A stretch of DNA of 64,000 bases from Paracoccaceae bacterium. GTDB lineage: Bacteria > Pseudomonadota > Alphaproteobacteria > Rhodobacterales > Rhodobacteraceae. Each line of letters begins with the position of its first letter. Position 1 is the first letter of the stretch. Under the pieces are notes generated by a model. That model was not told the DNA's origin and ran no database searches. It worked only from the letters and a program-made list of their open reading frames with translations. The stretch is from positions 1 through 64,000 of the forward strand of contig JAGWVA010000013.1 in assembly GCA_028875855.1 (NCBI GenBank), written 5' to 3'. Positions 25,690-34,706 of the stretch are shown piece by piece. Position numbers and translations under genes: made by a program.

Positions 25690-25834
25690 GCTTTTGCCGG
25701 TCAGAGTCCCGTTGCCTGGCCGATGACGGTGTGCCGTGTTGTGCCCGAGCGTCGGGGAGGCGGGCCCGGCGATCGCCTGCGGCGGGGTTCACGTCGCGCT
25801 GGCGCCGCAGGATGGCTGCCCTTATTGTGGTCTC

Positions 25835-26821
25835 ATGCGGGACATAAACCTGAAGGCGACCGAATACTTCGAAGCCGTGGTGCGCCTTGGCACGGTCACC
25901 AAGGCCGCCGAGGAGCTTGGTATCTCGCCCTCCGCGGTGAGCCAGCAGATCCGCCTTCTCGAGACGCAGTTCGGCGTCCGGCTGTTCCGGCGGGAAAAGC
26001 AGCGGCTCATCTTGACGCTGGATGGCGACCGTCTGTTCCAGACGGCGACGCACGCCTTTGCCGCGATGCGGAACGCGCGCAGCGCGATCATCCAGCAGCG
26101 CAACGTCCGCAGCCTGACGATCCGCGTCAGCCCGAGTTTCGGTGTCCGGTGGCTTGGCCCGCGCATCGCCCATTTCGCGTCCGAGAACCCGGAATGGAAC
26201 ATCCGGATCGACGCCACGCCGGATTTTTCCGCGTTCGACACCGAGGCGGTCGATCTCGACTTGCGTTACGGGCTTGGCGGCTGGCCCGGTCTTGCCGTGA
26301 CGCGGGTCATGAATGACCTTGTCCTGCCGCTTTGCAGTCCGGAGTATCTCAAGGAGCTGCAACGGCACTCCGATGACCCGATTGCCCAGCTTGGCGCGGC
26401 CCGGCTGATCGACAGCGTGAAGACCCTCTACCGATGGGATCTCTGGCTGGCGTCGAACCGCATCGAACTGCCCGACCTCAGCTATCAGTTCCGGTTTGAC
26501 CGCTCGTCCATGGCCATCGAGATGGCCAAGCAGGGCGGGGGCCTTGCGCTCGACAGCGTCAACCTTTGTCTGCCCGAGTTGCAGCGGGGGGAACTCGTCC
26601 CCTTCTGCACCGGGTTTCCGGTGATCGACTTCGCGGCCTATTGGTTCGTCTGTCCGCCCCGGCATTTCAGCCGCCGGATCGTGAACCGCTTCTCGCAATG
26701 GCTGATCGAGGAATGCAGGGCCCACGAACTCAAGGCGCGCGCCCTGCTTGAGGCTCTGGGCTGCCGCTTCCAAGCGCAGTCCGGGCCCGGTCTGATCGAC
26801 GTGAAACCCTGGGGCCTCTAG
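25835..26821 (+). CDS. LysR-family transcriptional regulator (GcvA-like)
   Basis: 328 residues. N-terminal HTH: ATEYFEAVVRLGTVTKAAEELGISPSAVSQQIRLLE near residues 7-42, with the typical SAVSQQI recognition helix. The effector domain begins ~90 and includes GLALDSVNL. It faces the TRAP/transketolase operon tail to tail (stop codons overlap by three bases) and is the nearest regulator for that operon, although LysR proteins more often sit divergent from their target. The start MRDINLK is chosen; 33 upstream in-frame codons are unlike LysR N-termini. Confidence 0.88.
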   Translation: MRDINLKATEYFEAVVRLGTVTKAAEELGISPSAVSQQIRLLETQFGVRLFRREKQRLILTLDGDRLFQTATHAFAAMRNARSAIIQQRNVRSLTIRVSPSFGVRWLGPRIAHFASENPEWNIRIDATPDFSAFDTEAVDLDLRYGLGGWPGLAVTRVMNDLVLPLCSPEYLKELQRHSDDPIAQLGAARLIDSVKTLYRWDLWLASNRIELPDLSYQFRFDRSSMAIEMAKQGGGLALDSVNLCLPELQRGELVPFCTGFPVIDFAAYWFVCPPRHFSRRIVNRFSQWLIEECRAHELKARALLEALGCRFQAQSGPGLIDVKPWGL

Positions 26822-28074
26822 TAGATCGTGAGCGCCGGAACGTAGGAAATCAGGGCCAACACCACGAGGGCGACCAGATAGAACGGCGCGAGCGCCTTGA
26901 CGGTCTGGCCGATCCCCACCTTTGCGATGGCGGCGGAGATGAACAAGGTCGTCCCGACCGGCGGTGTGTAGAGACCGATCGAGAGGTTCACCACCATCAT
27001 CAGCCCAAGCTGCACCAGATCCAGCCCGATCGCGTGACCGATGGTCACGAACAGCGGGCCAAGCAGCAGCACGGCCGCCGGCAGATCGAGGAACATGCCC
27101 ACCACCAGCATCACGAGGTTCAGCGCCATGATGACCATCCAGCGCGCGCTGAAGGCAGAGGTGACCCAGACGGCGAGATGCTGCGGGATCTGCTCGGCGG
27201 TCAGAAGCCATTGGATCGTGGACGAGCCCATGATGATGAACATCACGGCGCCGGTCATCATCGCGGTCTCGACGCCGGCCTCCCAGATGCCGCGGAGGGT
27301 GAGATCGCGGTAGATCAGGCCGCTGACGATCAGCGCGTAGGCCACCGCCATCACGCTGACTTCGGTCGGCGTCGCGACGCCGAAGCGCAGCGTGCCGATG
27401 ACGAACACGGGCATCAGCAGCGCGGGGATGGCAGAGACGATCTGGCCGCGGAAGGCGTGAAAGCCGCCCTCGAGCGGGGCGCGCGGCAGGTCGCGGCGCC
27501 GCGCCACCCACCAGACGGCCGCCGACATGCCGACGCCCAGCATCAGTCCGGGCAGGATACCGGCCACGAACAGATCCGTGATCGACACGTTGGAGACAAG
27601 CCCGAACAGAATGAGTGGGATGGACGGCGGGATCAGGACGGCGATGGTCGCGGAGGACGCGTTGATCGCGGCGGAGAAGCCGGCCGGATATCCCGCGGCC
27701 TTCTGCACCGGGATGAGCGCATTGCCCATCGCCGAGGCGTCGGCCACCGCCGAACCGGAGACCCCGCCGAACATCACGGAGCCGATGATCGAGACCTGGC
27801 CGAGCCCGCCCCGGAAATTGCCGACGAGAAGCCGTGCGATGTTTACGAGATAGACGCCGAACCGGCCGGACATCATCAGGCTGCCCGCAAGGATGAAGAA
27901 CGGGATCGCGAGCATCGGAAAGCTCTGCGTCGGCGAATAGAGACGCTGGGCGATGACGGCCAGAGACCGGCCGTCGAGCCAGAGCGCGACGCCGACACCG
28001 CCGGTCATGGCCTCGGCCACCGGAACGGCGATGGCCAGCAACACAAAGAACACCCAGATCATCACGGAGGTCAT
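26818..28074 (-). CDS. TRAP transporter large permease (DctM)
   Basis: 418 residues, about 12 hydrophobic segments. Family signatures: FPMLAIPFFILAGSLMMSGR near 50-70, GGVSGSAVADASAMGNALIP near 102-121 and INASSATIAVLIPPSIPLILFG near 138-159. It forms the ion-driven channel of the tripartite importer with DctP and DctQ encoded just upstream. Last gene of the split-transketolase operon. The substrate cannot be read; the linked enzymes suggest a sugar, polyol or their acids. Confidence 0.93.
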   Translation of the reverse strand: MTSVMIWVFFVLLAIAVPVAEAMTGGVGVALWLDGRSLAVIAQRLYSPTQSFPMLAIPFFILAGSLMMSGRFGVYLVNIARLLVGNFRGGLGQVSIIGSVMFGGVSGSAVADASAMGNALIPVQKAAGYPAGFSAAINASSATIAVLIPPSIPLILFGLVSNVSITDLFVAGILPGLMLGVGMSAAVWWVARRRDLPRAPLEGGFHAFRGQIVSAIPALLMPVFVIGTLRFGVATPTEVSVMAVAYALIVSGLIYRDLTLRGIWEAGVETAMMTGAVMFIIMGSSTIQWLLTAEQIPQHLAVWVTSAFSARWMVIMALNLVMLVVGMFLDLPAAVLLLGPLFVTIGHAIGLDLVQLGLMMVVNLSIGLYTPPVGTTLFISAAIAKVGIGQTVKALAPFYLVALVVLALISYVPALTIY

Positions 28075-28085
28075 TTCGTCTCTCC

Positions 28086-28658
28086 TCAGCTCAGGCTGGC
28101 GTGACCGGGATCGCGGTCCGCGACGTCCTGGCCTGCCAGCAGGCGCAGGATGTCCAGGACGGCGATCGCCGCCAGGCCGGAGAAGGCATAGATCAGGCTC
28201 GCATAGCCCCAGATCTGCTTCAGGGGCAGCGTCGAATAGGTCTGGTATTGCGCGGCCATCAGGATCGGCCGGCTCGACAGCAGGACGGTGACCGAGATCA
28301 CCAGGGCCACCGTCTCCACCGCCAGCATCAGGATCTGCCGGCCGCGCCCGCCTAGAACGTCGGGCAGCAGGGTGATGGCAATGTTGCGCCCGCGCGCCGC
28401 CGCGATCACGACGCCGCCCGCGACGAGCCAGGGCAGCAGCACCGCGTGGATTTCATAGGCCCAGGTGATCCCGGAGTCGAAGGCGTAGCGCAGGATCACG
28501 TTCGCCAGAAGTGCGGCAAACAGGACCCCGAGGCACAGGGCCGACACGATCTTGCCGCTCCATTCGATCAGCGTCTTCAGCCCGACGATGTAGCTTGGGA
28601 AGGGGCGCCTGCGCCCCTTCCGGCCACGGCCGGGGGTGGTTTCCCCCTCGCCGGTCAT
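28086..28658 (-). CDS. TRAP transporter small permease (DctQ)
   Basis: 190 residues with four predicted transmembrane helices (near 32-54, 68-88, 105-127 and 150-172) after a basic cytoplasmic N-terminus. LLANVILRYAFDSGITWAYEIHAVLLPW near 48-75 matches the DctQ core (ilRYxFnxsitW.eE). The start overlaps the dctP stop by ATGA. It couples the DctM channel to the periplasmic binding protein. Confidence 0.9.
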   Translation of the reverse strand: MTGEGETTPGRGRKGRRRPFPSYIVGLKTLIEWSGKIVSALCLGVLFAALLANVILRYAFDSGITWAYEIHAVLLPWLVAGGVVIAAARGRNIAITLLPDVLGGRGRQILMLAVETVALVISVTVLLSSRPILMAAQYQTYSTLPLKQIWGYASLIYAFSGLAAIAVLDILRLLAGQDVADRDPGHASLS

Positions 28659-29623
28659 TTCAGTCCGGCCGCTTTCTCGAGCGCGGCGACGATCTTGGGG
28701 TATTGCTTGGCATACTTTTCGTAAACCGGCGCGGTTGCCTTCACGTAGGCGGCATGGTCGGCATCCACGAATTTCACGCCCGCCGCCTCCATTTTCGGCC
28801 GCACTTCCGCATCGGCCTTGAGCGACATCTCGCGCTGGATCTTGCCGGCCTCGGCCGTGGCCGACAGCGCGCAGTCCTTCGATTTCTGGTCAAGCCCCTG
28901 CCACCAGGCCAGTCCGGCAACGACGGGCGTGCTTTCATACTTGTGTCCCGTCATCGTGATGAACTTGGTGATCTCGTAGATCTTCGAGGTGTAGATGTTG
29001 ATCAGCGGGTTCTCCTGCCCGTCGAAGACGCCCGATTGCAACGCCGTCGGCAGTTCCGAGAAGGCCAGCGGGGCAGGGGCGGCGCCGAGCGCCTTGAAGA
29101 TGTCGATGGTCATCTGGTCCGGGGGCGTGCGGATCTTCATCCCGTTCAGGTCGGCCGGCTCCGGGACCAGCTTCTTCAGTGTGCTGATGTTGCGAAGCCC
29201 GTTGTCCCAGAAACCGAGGATCTTCAGCCCGTGTTTCTGCGCCCGCTCGTCCAGCATCTTGCCCACCGGCCCGTCTTCGACCTTCCAGGCGGTCGGCAGA
29301 TCCTTGAACAGGAACGGCAGACCGAGAAGCCCCACCTCGGGCACGATCTGCGCCACCGGTCCCTGACTGTTCGCCGTCACGTTGATGACCCCGCCGATGG
29401 TCGAGGTGAGCATCTCCACATCGTCGCCCATCGTGGCCGAGGGCGCGACCTGCACGGTGGTCTTGCCGCCGGTGCATTTGGCGTAGAGATCGGCCCAGTC
29501 GTTGGCCGCCACATAGCGCGGGTTGCCCGGGTTGGCGCCGTGGGCGAAGATGATCTTGTCGGCCTGCGCCGTTCCTGCGGCGAGGGTTGTGGCGGCAAGA
29601 ACCGCCAGCAGAGTTGTTTTCAT
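28655..29623 (-). CDS. TRAP transporter solute-binding protein (DctP)
   Basis: 322 residues with signal peptide (MKTTLLAVLAATTLAAGTAQA), so periplasmic. DctP family features: FAHGANPGNPRYVAANDWADL near 26-46, GLPFLFKDLPTAWKVEDGPVG, LKILGFWDNGLRNIS near 135-149, MKIRTPPDQMTIDIFKALGAAPAPLAFSE (R164-region, the arginine that binds the ligand carboxylate in TRAP proteins) and VFDGQENPL. The intact arginine suggests an acidic ligand, but sugar-binding DctPs also exist. Confidence 0.92.
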   Translation of the reverse strand: MKTTLLAVLAATTLAAGTAQADKIIFAHGANPGNPRYVAANDWADLYAKCTGGKTTVQVAPSATMGDDVEMLTSTIGGVINVTANSQGPVAQIVPEVGLLGLPFLFKDLPTAWKVEDGPVGKMLDERAQKHGLKILGFWDNGLRNISTLKKLVPEPADLNGMKIRTPPDQMTIDIFKALGAAPAPLAFSELPTALQSGVFDGQENPLINIYTSKIYEITKFITMTGHKYESTPVVAGLAWWQGLDQKSKDCALSATAEAGKIQREMSLKADAEVRPKMEAAGVKFVDADHAAYVKATAPVYEKYAKQYPKIVAALEKAAGLK

Positions 29624-29693
29624 CGTCTTCTCCTCCTCTGTCAGATTATCGGTTGGATACCGCCGCGCCAGTTCCTCCTCCGGCGCGGCGCGA

Positions 29694-30446
29694 TCAGTGA
29701 ATGAGCTGGCCCCCGTTCACATCGACCTCGGTGCCGGTGCAGTAGGCCGAAAGGTCGGAAGCCAGAAACAGCGCGCATCCCGCCACGTCCGAAGCCTCGC
29801 CGACGCGCCCCATGGGAATGCTCGCGAGGATCTGGGCCTTCATCTCGGGCGTCAGCTTTCCGGCGGTGATGTCGGTTGCGATGAAGCCCGGGCAGATCGC
29901 GTTCACCCGGATACCGTCGGGCGCAAGCTCGCGCGCCATGGCCTTGGTCAGGCCCAGAATGCCCGCCTTGGCGGCGGAATAATGGGGGCCGCCGAAGATG
30001 CCGCCGCCCCGCTGCGCGGAGACCGAGGACAGGTTGACGATGCTGCCCGAGCCCGTCGCGCGCATTCCCGGGATCACAGCCTGGCTCATGTAAAGCGTGC
30101 CGCGCAGGTTCACGTCGAGCACGGCCTCGTAGTTCTCGGGCGCGATGTCCATGATCCTGAGCGGCTGGGTGATGCCGGCATTGTTGACCAGCACGTCGAT
30201 GCGACCCCAACGCGACATCAGTTCCCGCACCGCCGCCTCGCAGGCTGCCTTGTCGGTCACGTCGCAGGCAAGGCCTGCGTGCCCCGCGCCCAGATCGGCG
30301 GCGGCGGCGGCGGCCGCAGCGGCGTCGAGGTCGAGGATCGCGACCGTTGCCCCGTGCGCGGCAAAAAGCTTCGCCGTGGCCTTGCCGAGGCCGCGCGGAC
30401 TCGCCGCGCCGGTAACGATGATGAACTTGTCCTGCAGCAGCGCCAT
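29694..30446 (-). CDS. SDR-family NAD(P)-dependent dehydrogenase
   Basis: 250 residues, classical SDR. Seen: IIVTGAASPRGLGKATAKLF near residues 9-28 (nucleotide loop with an extra Pro-Arg), VLVNNAGITQPL near 88-99, LSSVSAQRGGG with catalytic Ser, HYSAAKAGILGL with Tyr-xxx-Lys and ICPGFIATDI. Its place between the split transketolase and the TRAP transporter suggests that it oxidises the imported compound (or a derived alcohol) to a ketose-like transketolase substrate; that order is inference. Confidence 0.9.
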   Translation of the reverse strand: MALLQDKFIIVTGAASPRGLGKATAKLFAAHGATVAILDLDAAAAAAAAADLGAGHAGLACDVTDKAACEAAVRELMSRWGRIDVLVNNAGITQPLRIMDIAPENYEAVLDVNLRGTLYMSQAVIPGMRATGSGSIVNLSSVSAQRGGGIFGGPHYSAAKAGILGLTKAMARELAPDGIRVNAICPGFIATDITAGKLTPEMKAQILASIPMGRVGEASDVAGCALFLASDLSAYCTGTEVDVNGGQLIH

Positions 30447-30507
30447 CAGGCTGTCTCCTCCCTTGAAAGGCGTTGTCCTTTGCTCCGCGCGGGGGCTTTG
30501 GGCCGGT

Positions 30508-31551
30508 TCAGAGCCAGCCCCTGATCTGTTCGACCACCCTTGCGACCGAGATGCCGTACATGTCGTGCAGCGTCGGCAGCGCCCCGGCTTCGAGGAAGGC
30601 ATCGGGAAGGCCGATCATGCGGAACCGCGGTGTCACGCCGGCTTCCAGCAGCGTCCGCGCCACGGCCTCGCCCAGCCCGCCGACAAGGGAATGGTTCTCG
30701 GCCGTCACCAGCAGCCGTCCGCCCCGGCCGGCCTCTGCGAGGATCGTTGCGGTGTCCAGCGGCTTGATGGTCGGCGCGTGCAGCACCGCCACATCGATGC
30801 CGTCGGCGGCGAGCCGTTCCGCCGCATCGAGCGCCCGCATCGTCATGAATCCGCTCGAGACCACCAGCACGTCCCGGCCGTCGCGGATGAGCTGCGCCTT
30901 GCCCAGCTGGAAGCGGTAGTCCGGCTTGTGGCGGGTCAGCACCTGCGGAACCCGGCCGCGCAACAGGCGGGCATAGACCGGGCCATCGTGCCCGGCGATG
31001 GCCGGCACCATTCCGGCGATGTCGCAGGCGTCGCAGGGATCGACGATCGTCAGGTTCGGCAGGCCGCGGAAAATGGCAAGGTCCTCGGTCGCCTGATGGC
31101 TGGGCCCGTAGCCCGTCGTCAGGCCGGGGAGCGCGCAGACGATCTTGACCGGCAGGTTCTCCTCGGCGATCGCCATGGCGATGAAGTCATAGGCCCGACG
31201 CGAGGCAAAGACGGCGTAGGTTGTAGCGAAGGGAATGAACCCCTCGCGCGCCAGTCCGGCTGCGGCCGAGACCAGCACCTGTTCGGCCATGCCCATCTGG
31301 TAGAACCGGTCCGGCATCGCCTGCGCGAAGACATGGAGGTCGGTGTATTTCGACAGGTCCGCCGAAAGGCCGACGATCCGTTCGTCCTTGCGGGCGAGGT
31401 TTACCAAGGCATGGCCGAAAGGCGCGACGACGGCCTCATAGCCCTCGGCATCGAGCGAGGCGATCATGGCAGAGGTGGTGAGGCGTCCGCCGCCCGCGCG
31501 CATCGGCGTCGGTCGCGGCTCGTATTTGCGGGCCATGGACTCAAGCGTCAT
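30508..31551 (-). CDS. Transketolase C-terminal (pyrimidine-binding) subunit
   Basis: 347 residues carrying the transketolase Pyr and C-terminal domains only. Seen: IVGLSADLSKYTDLHVFAQAMPDRFYQMGMAEQVLVSAAAGLA near residues 60-100, which includes the catalytic glutamate in the MAEQ motif, then FATTYAVFASRRAYDFI and a C-terminal domain from ~230 (HAPTIKPLDTATI). The TPP diphosphate-binding half is supplied by the upstream gene, which it overlaps by ATGA. Such split transketolases occur in specialised sugar pathways (for example apulose-4-phosphate and sulfosugar routes). Confidence 0.9.
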   Translation of the reverse strand: MTLESMARKYEPRPTPMRAGGGRLTTSAMIASLDAEGYEAVVAPFGHALVNLARKDERIVGLSADLSKYTDLHVFAQAMPDRFYQMGMAEQVLVSAAAGLAREGFIPFATTYAVFASRRAYDFIAMAIAEENLPVKIVCALPGLTTGYGPSHQATEDLAIFRGLPNLTIVDPCDACDIAGMVPAIAGHDGPVYARLLRGRVPQVLTRHKPDYRFQLGKAQLIRDGRDVLVVSSGFMTMRALDAAERLAADGIDVAVLHAPTIKPLDTATILAEAGRGGRLLVTAENHSLVGGLGEAVARTLLEAGVTPRFRMIGLPDAFLEAGALPTLHDMYGISVARVVEQIRGWL

Positions 31552-32402
31552 TGCGGTTTCCCCTCTTCCAGCACGGCCAGCGCCTTGCCCCATTCATCGG
31601 CCTCGACGCGCACGAAATGGGTGATCTCGCGGTTTTCGAGGAAGGGCACGCCCTTGCACATCGTGGTGTCGAAAATGATCACGCGCGGCTTCGGTTCGCT
31701 GAGCGCGCGGGCTGCGTCGAAGGCGGCGACCACGGCGTCGATGTCGTTGCCGTCCACCCTTTGCGCATGCCAGCCGAAGGCGGCCCACTTGGCCTCTTCC
31801 GGCACTTGTGCAAGCGCCGCGGTTGTCTTGCCGTCTGCCTGCTGATCGTTGAAATCCACGAGACATATCAGGTTGTCGAGCCGGTGCTGCACGGCCGACA
31901 TTGCCGCCTCCCAGGTCGAGCCTTCGCCCAACTCGCCATCCGACATCAGGTTATAGACCAGCGCGGGGTTCTGCTTGCGCTTGAGCCCCATCGCCATGCC
32001 CACAGCAATGCCGAGCCCCTGTCCCAGCGACCCGCCGGTGATCTCCATCCCCGGGGTGTAGGAGGCCATGCCCGACATCGGCATGCGGCTGTCGTCCATG
32101 CCGTAGGTCTCAAGTTCGTCCTCGGGCAGGATGCCCGCTTCCATCAGCACGGCATAAAGTGCGATGGCATAGTGTCCGATCGACAGAAGGAAGCGGTCGC
32201 GCCCCTCCCATTCGGGGTCATCGGGCCGATAAGTGAGCGCGTGGAAATACGAGACGGCAAGAACGTCGGCGACGCCAAGGGCCTGTCCGATGTAACCCTG
32301 TCCCTGAACCTCGCCCATCAGCAGGGCCTTGCGGCGGATGTTCCAGGCGCGCTGGTGCAGCGATACGTTGGATAACCCGCCCTCGCGCGGTGCAGCGGTC
32401 AT
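31548..32402 (-). CDS. Transketolase N-terminal (TPP-binding) subunit
   Basis: 284 residues, the PP domain of a split transketolase. Seen: FLLSIGHYAIALYAVLMEAG near 71-90, GGSLGQGLGIAVGMAMGLK near 122-140 and the TPP diphosphate motif MSDGELGEGSTWEAAMSA near 152-169, with the downstream NDQQADGKT replacing the usual NNISIDG segment. It forms a heterotetramer-type enzyme with the next gene by family analogy and moves a two-carbon ketol unit. First gene of the operon tktN-tktC-SDR-dctPQM. Confidence 0.92.
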   Translation of the reverse strand: MTAAPREGGLSNVSLHQRAWNIRRKALLMGEVQGQGYIGQALGVADVLAVSYFHALTYRPDDPEWEGRDRFLLSIGHYAIALYAVLMEAGILPEDELETYGMDDSRMPMSGMASYTPGMEITGGSLGQGLGIAVGMAMGLKRKQNPALVYNLMSDGELGEGSTWEAAMSAVQHRLDNLICLVDFNDQQADGKTTAALAQVPEEAKWAAFGWHAQRVDGNDIDAVVAAFDAARALSEPKPRVIIFDTTMCKGVPFLENREITHFVRVEADEWGKALAVLEEGKPQ

Positions 32403-32482
32403 CGTGTCCTCCCCAGATCGACGTTCCGTGGGAAGACCGTAGCATCATCGGGGGAGCGAAGATTTTATCAAAAATTCAACAG

Positions 32483-32492
32483 TTCTTAAGAA
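32483..32492. promoter_or_regulatory. Palindrome in the leader of the split-transketolase operon
   Basis: TTCTTAAGAA, a perfect 10-bp palindrome within an AT-rich stretch (about 32455-32510), lies 80 bases upstream of the first operon gene. The AT-rich patch is the likely promoter/operator region. I cannot assign -35/-10 boxes with confidence. Confidence 0.35.
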
Positions 32493-32596
32493 GGACTTCA
32501 TAACTTGGCATCGGCATGAAGATCGCGGACGCCTTGCGACGGTCCATGCCGATGGCGGTGAATCGTCCGCACGCACCCGCGCGACGATCCGCGATG

Positions 32597-33089
32597 TCAG
32601 AGCCGCGGCTTCATCCGCGCAAGCGTCCCGTCCTTGCGGACGACCTGATTGAAGACTGCGGCAGCCGCATGGGCTATGGCTGCGAAGAACAGCCCGGTGT
32701 TGAGCGCGACATGCACAGCGCCCAGCGGTGCGATCCCGTTCCACGTGAGCATTCCGGTCACCACCGTCCCGACCAGCAGGCCGTAGAGGGCGGTATGCAT
32801 CATGCCGGCGATGCGCGCCTGTGCGGCCGAAGTGCCGGGGGCATGGGCCGGTGCGCCGTGACGCCAACGCAAGGCAAGCCGGGCAAGGACAGCCAGAAGG
32901 ATCGTGCTGCCGATGCCGATGGACCCAGGCCCCTGTCATGTCGGCGGCCCCGGGCGTTTGCCCGACCTTCTGGGCTTCGATGACGGCGACGATGGCGTCG
33001 TGAAAACCGATCTGGAGGACGACACCGATCACGACCATCCAGTGCAGCCAGATCTGGGCGGGGCGGTAGGCGGCGGGCGCGGGGATCAT
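32597..33089 (-). pseudogene. Cytochrome b561-type membrane protein, frameshifted
   Basis: The N-terminal part (from 33089) reads AAYRPAQIWLHWMVVIGVVLQIGFHD, a b561 first helix with haem-ligand type His16. It loses homology after GAWVH near base 32918. A second frame continues as IGIGSTILLAVLARLALRWRHG and MMHTALYGLLVGTVVTGML through ARMKPRL at 32597. Joining the frames needs +1 or -2 bases around 32916-32921, best explained by loss of two bases after the His codon. The gene overlaps the upstream VOC gene by ATGA. It could be a real mutation or a sequencing error. Confidence 0.78.
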
Positions 33090-34022
33090 CGCGCGTCCTC
33101 CTTCCGGGATGCGGCGGAGCGCAGCCGCAGCGACACGCCGGCGGGGTCGGTCCCGGTCAGATCGCCGGTCGCGGGGTCCTCGGTCAGACGCGCGCGGGCA
33201 GCGGTGAAGGTGGCCTCGTCCGACGTGACCAGCGTATAGGTCATCAGCCGCGCCGAGGTGGCCGGCGCAGACCGGACGCCCGGCCCCGCCCAGATGTTCA
33301 CCGCAAGCCGGTGGGTATAGGGCGCGCCGGTTCCCATGTCGGCCATGCCGAGACCGTCAAGCGTCAGGTTGCGGGCAAAGCCCAGACCCTCGAACCACGC
33401 CAGGGCAGACTCGAGGGCGGGCACATGCAGGTGCAGATGTGCCACCCTTGCGTCGCGGTGCAGCGGGAGCGCGGGATCGCGGCCATCGGCCATCGGCCAG
33501 CGCGCGTTCCGCGCGTATGTCCAACGGTTCCCGCCCGCTGCGGACCCGTCCGTCGGAGTCGATCAGCACAAGACGGCCGCTGACGGTGCTGAAACTGCCG
33601 AAGCGTTCGGGCGTCTCCCACGCGATCTCGATGCCGTGGCCGTCGGGATCGCTGAGATAGAGCGCCTTGGACATCAGGTGATCGACCGGCGAGAAGGCGA
33701 TGCCGAGGTCGATGAATCGCTGAATCCGTCGCGAGAACTCGGCCTTCGAGGCCATTCCGAGGGCCACGTGATAGAGCCCGGCATGGCCCCGGGCGACGGG
33801 GGCGCGGGCGCCGGGGATCAGCACGACCAGCGTGCGGTCCGCCGTGCCAAGCGCGAGGCCGGGACCTTCGGCGGGACGGCGGACCAGCCCGACGACGCCG
33901 GTCCAGAAGGCCTCGGCACGGTCAAGGTCGGTGACCGAAAGGCTCAGCGTCTCCCAGGTCAGCCGTTCTGGCAGGTTCTCGGCGGCCCGCTGCCGGGCCA
34001 GCGCAAGCGCTTGGGTGTCCAT
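33086..34022 (-). pseudogene. Two-domain VOC (catechol-2,3-dioxygenase-like) protein, frameshifted by a 7-bp duplication
   Basis: The N-terminal frame (from 34022) encodes one vicinal-oxygen-chelate domain: WETLSLSVTDLDRAEAFWTGVVGL near 22-45, GLYHVALGM and LYLSDPDGHGIEIAWE. It runs to ERALADGR and then leaves homology. The next frame continues GRDPALPLHRDARVAHLHLHVPALESALAWF and completes the second VOC domain to 33086. At the junction GGCCGAT is duplicated in tandem (plus strand 33485-33498); removing one 7-base copy restores one frame across the whole gene. Metal ligands of both domains are otherwise present. Sits between doxX-like and b561-like genes. Confidence 0.85.
33485..33498. repeat. 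7-bp tandem duplication causing a frameshift
   Basis: ATCGGCC occurs twice back to back (33485-33491, 33492-33498; GGCCGAT on the coding strand). One extra copy shifts the VOC dioxygenase frame by one base. Typical of replication slippage. Confidence 0.85.
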
Positions 34023-34045
34023 GTCTTTCTCCTTGCGGCCGAGGC

Positions 34046-34474
34046 TCAGGCGCGGGGCGCGATCGGGGCCTTGCGGGCGCGTCCCCAGAGGACGAACACG
34101 GCCAGCGTCACATAGACGAGGTTGAAGCCCAGCACATGCGCTTCACCCCGTATCAGGTGGAAGGGAATGGCCAGAGCCTGAATGGCCAGAAGCCCGGTGG
34201 CGGCCCAGACGGTCAGATGCGGCATGATGCGGGTCGCAGCGGGCAGGATCACGCCGACGGCGCCAAGGAATTCCATCAGCGCGATACCGCGCACCAGCCA
34301 GATCGGCGCGCCGGTCGTCCAGCCCATGCCCATCCGGGCGAGGTCGGCGATGGGCATCGTGCCCTTCATGTAGGCGGCCATCAGGTAAAGCGCGGCAAGC
34401 GCGATCTGGCCCGCCCAGATGGCGATGGTCCAGCTGCGGCCCGAGGATGCAACGGCGGTCGAGGTCATGGTCAT
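34046..34474 (-). CDS. DoxX-family membrane protein
   Basis: 142 residues with four predicted helices (near 15-35, 58-82, 86-103 and 113-130). IWAGQIALAALYLMAAYMKGTMPI and LVRGIALMEFLGAVGVILPAATRI match the DoxX core (lR..lg..El.gaigLllP). DoxX proteins are linked to thiosulfate/quinone or electrophile stress chemistry. Two ATGs lie close together (34474 and 34468). First gene of the unit DoxX-VOC-b561 and divergent from a LysR gene, its probable regulator. Confidence 0.82.
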   Translation of the reverse strand: MTMTSTAVASSGRSWTIAIWAGQIALAALYLMAAYMKGTMPIADLARMGMGWTTGAPIWLVRGIALMEFLGAVGVILPAATRIMPHLTVWAATGLLAIQALAIPFHLIRGEAHVLGFNLVYVTLAVFVLWGRARKAPIAPRA

Positions 34475-34706
34475 GGTCGGTCCCTTCGGATCGGGGGGCA
34501 TCGGCCCCGGTGTCTGATGCCCCGAGACATACCGCTGCACTTCGCCCGCATCATCGGCGGGACGCGAAAGGCACCATTTCCTGACAGTTGATGATCTTCG
34601 GAAATCTGCCGAGCATTCTGCATTGATTGGAAATCGCGCTGGCTCTAGCCTCGATGCCGGAAAGCCGCAGCGCCCTGCTGCGGTGGGGGAAAATCCCGAG
34701 GAAAGC

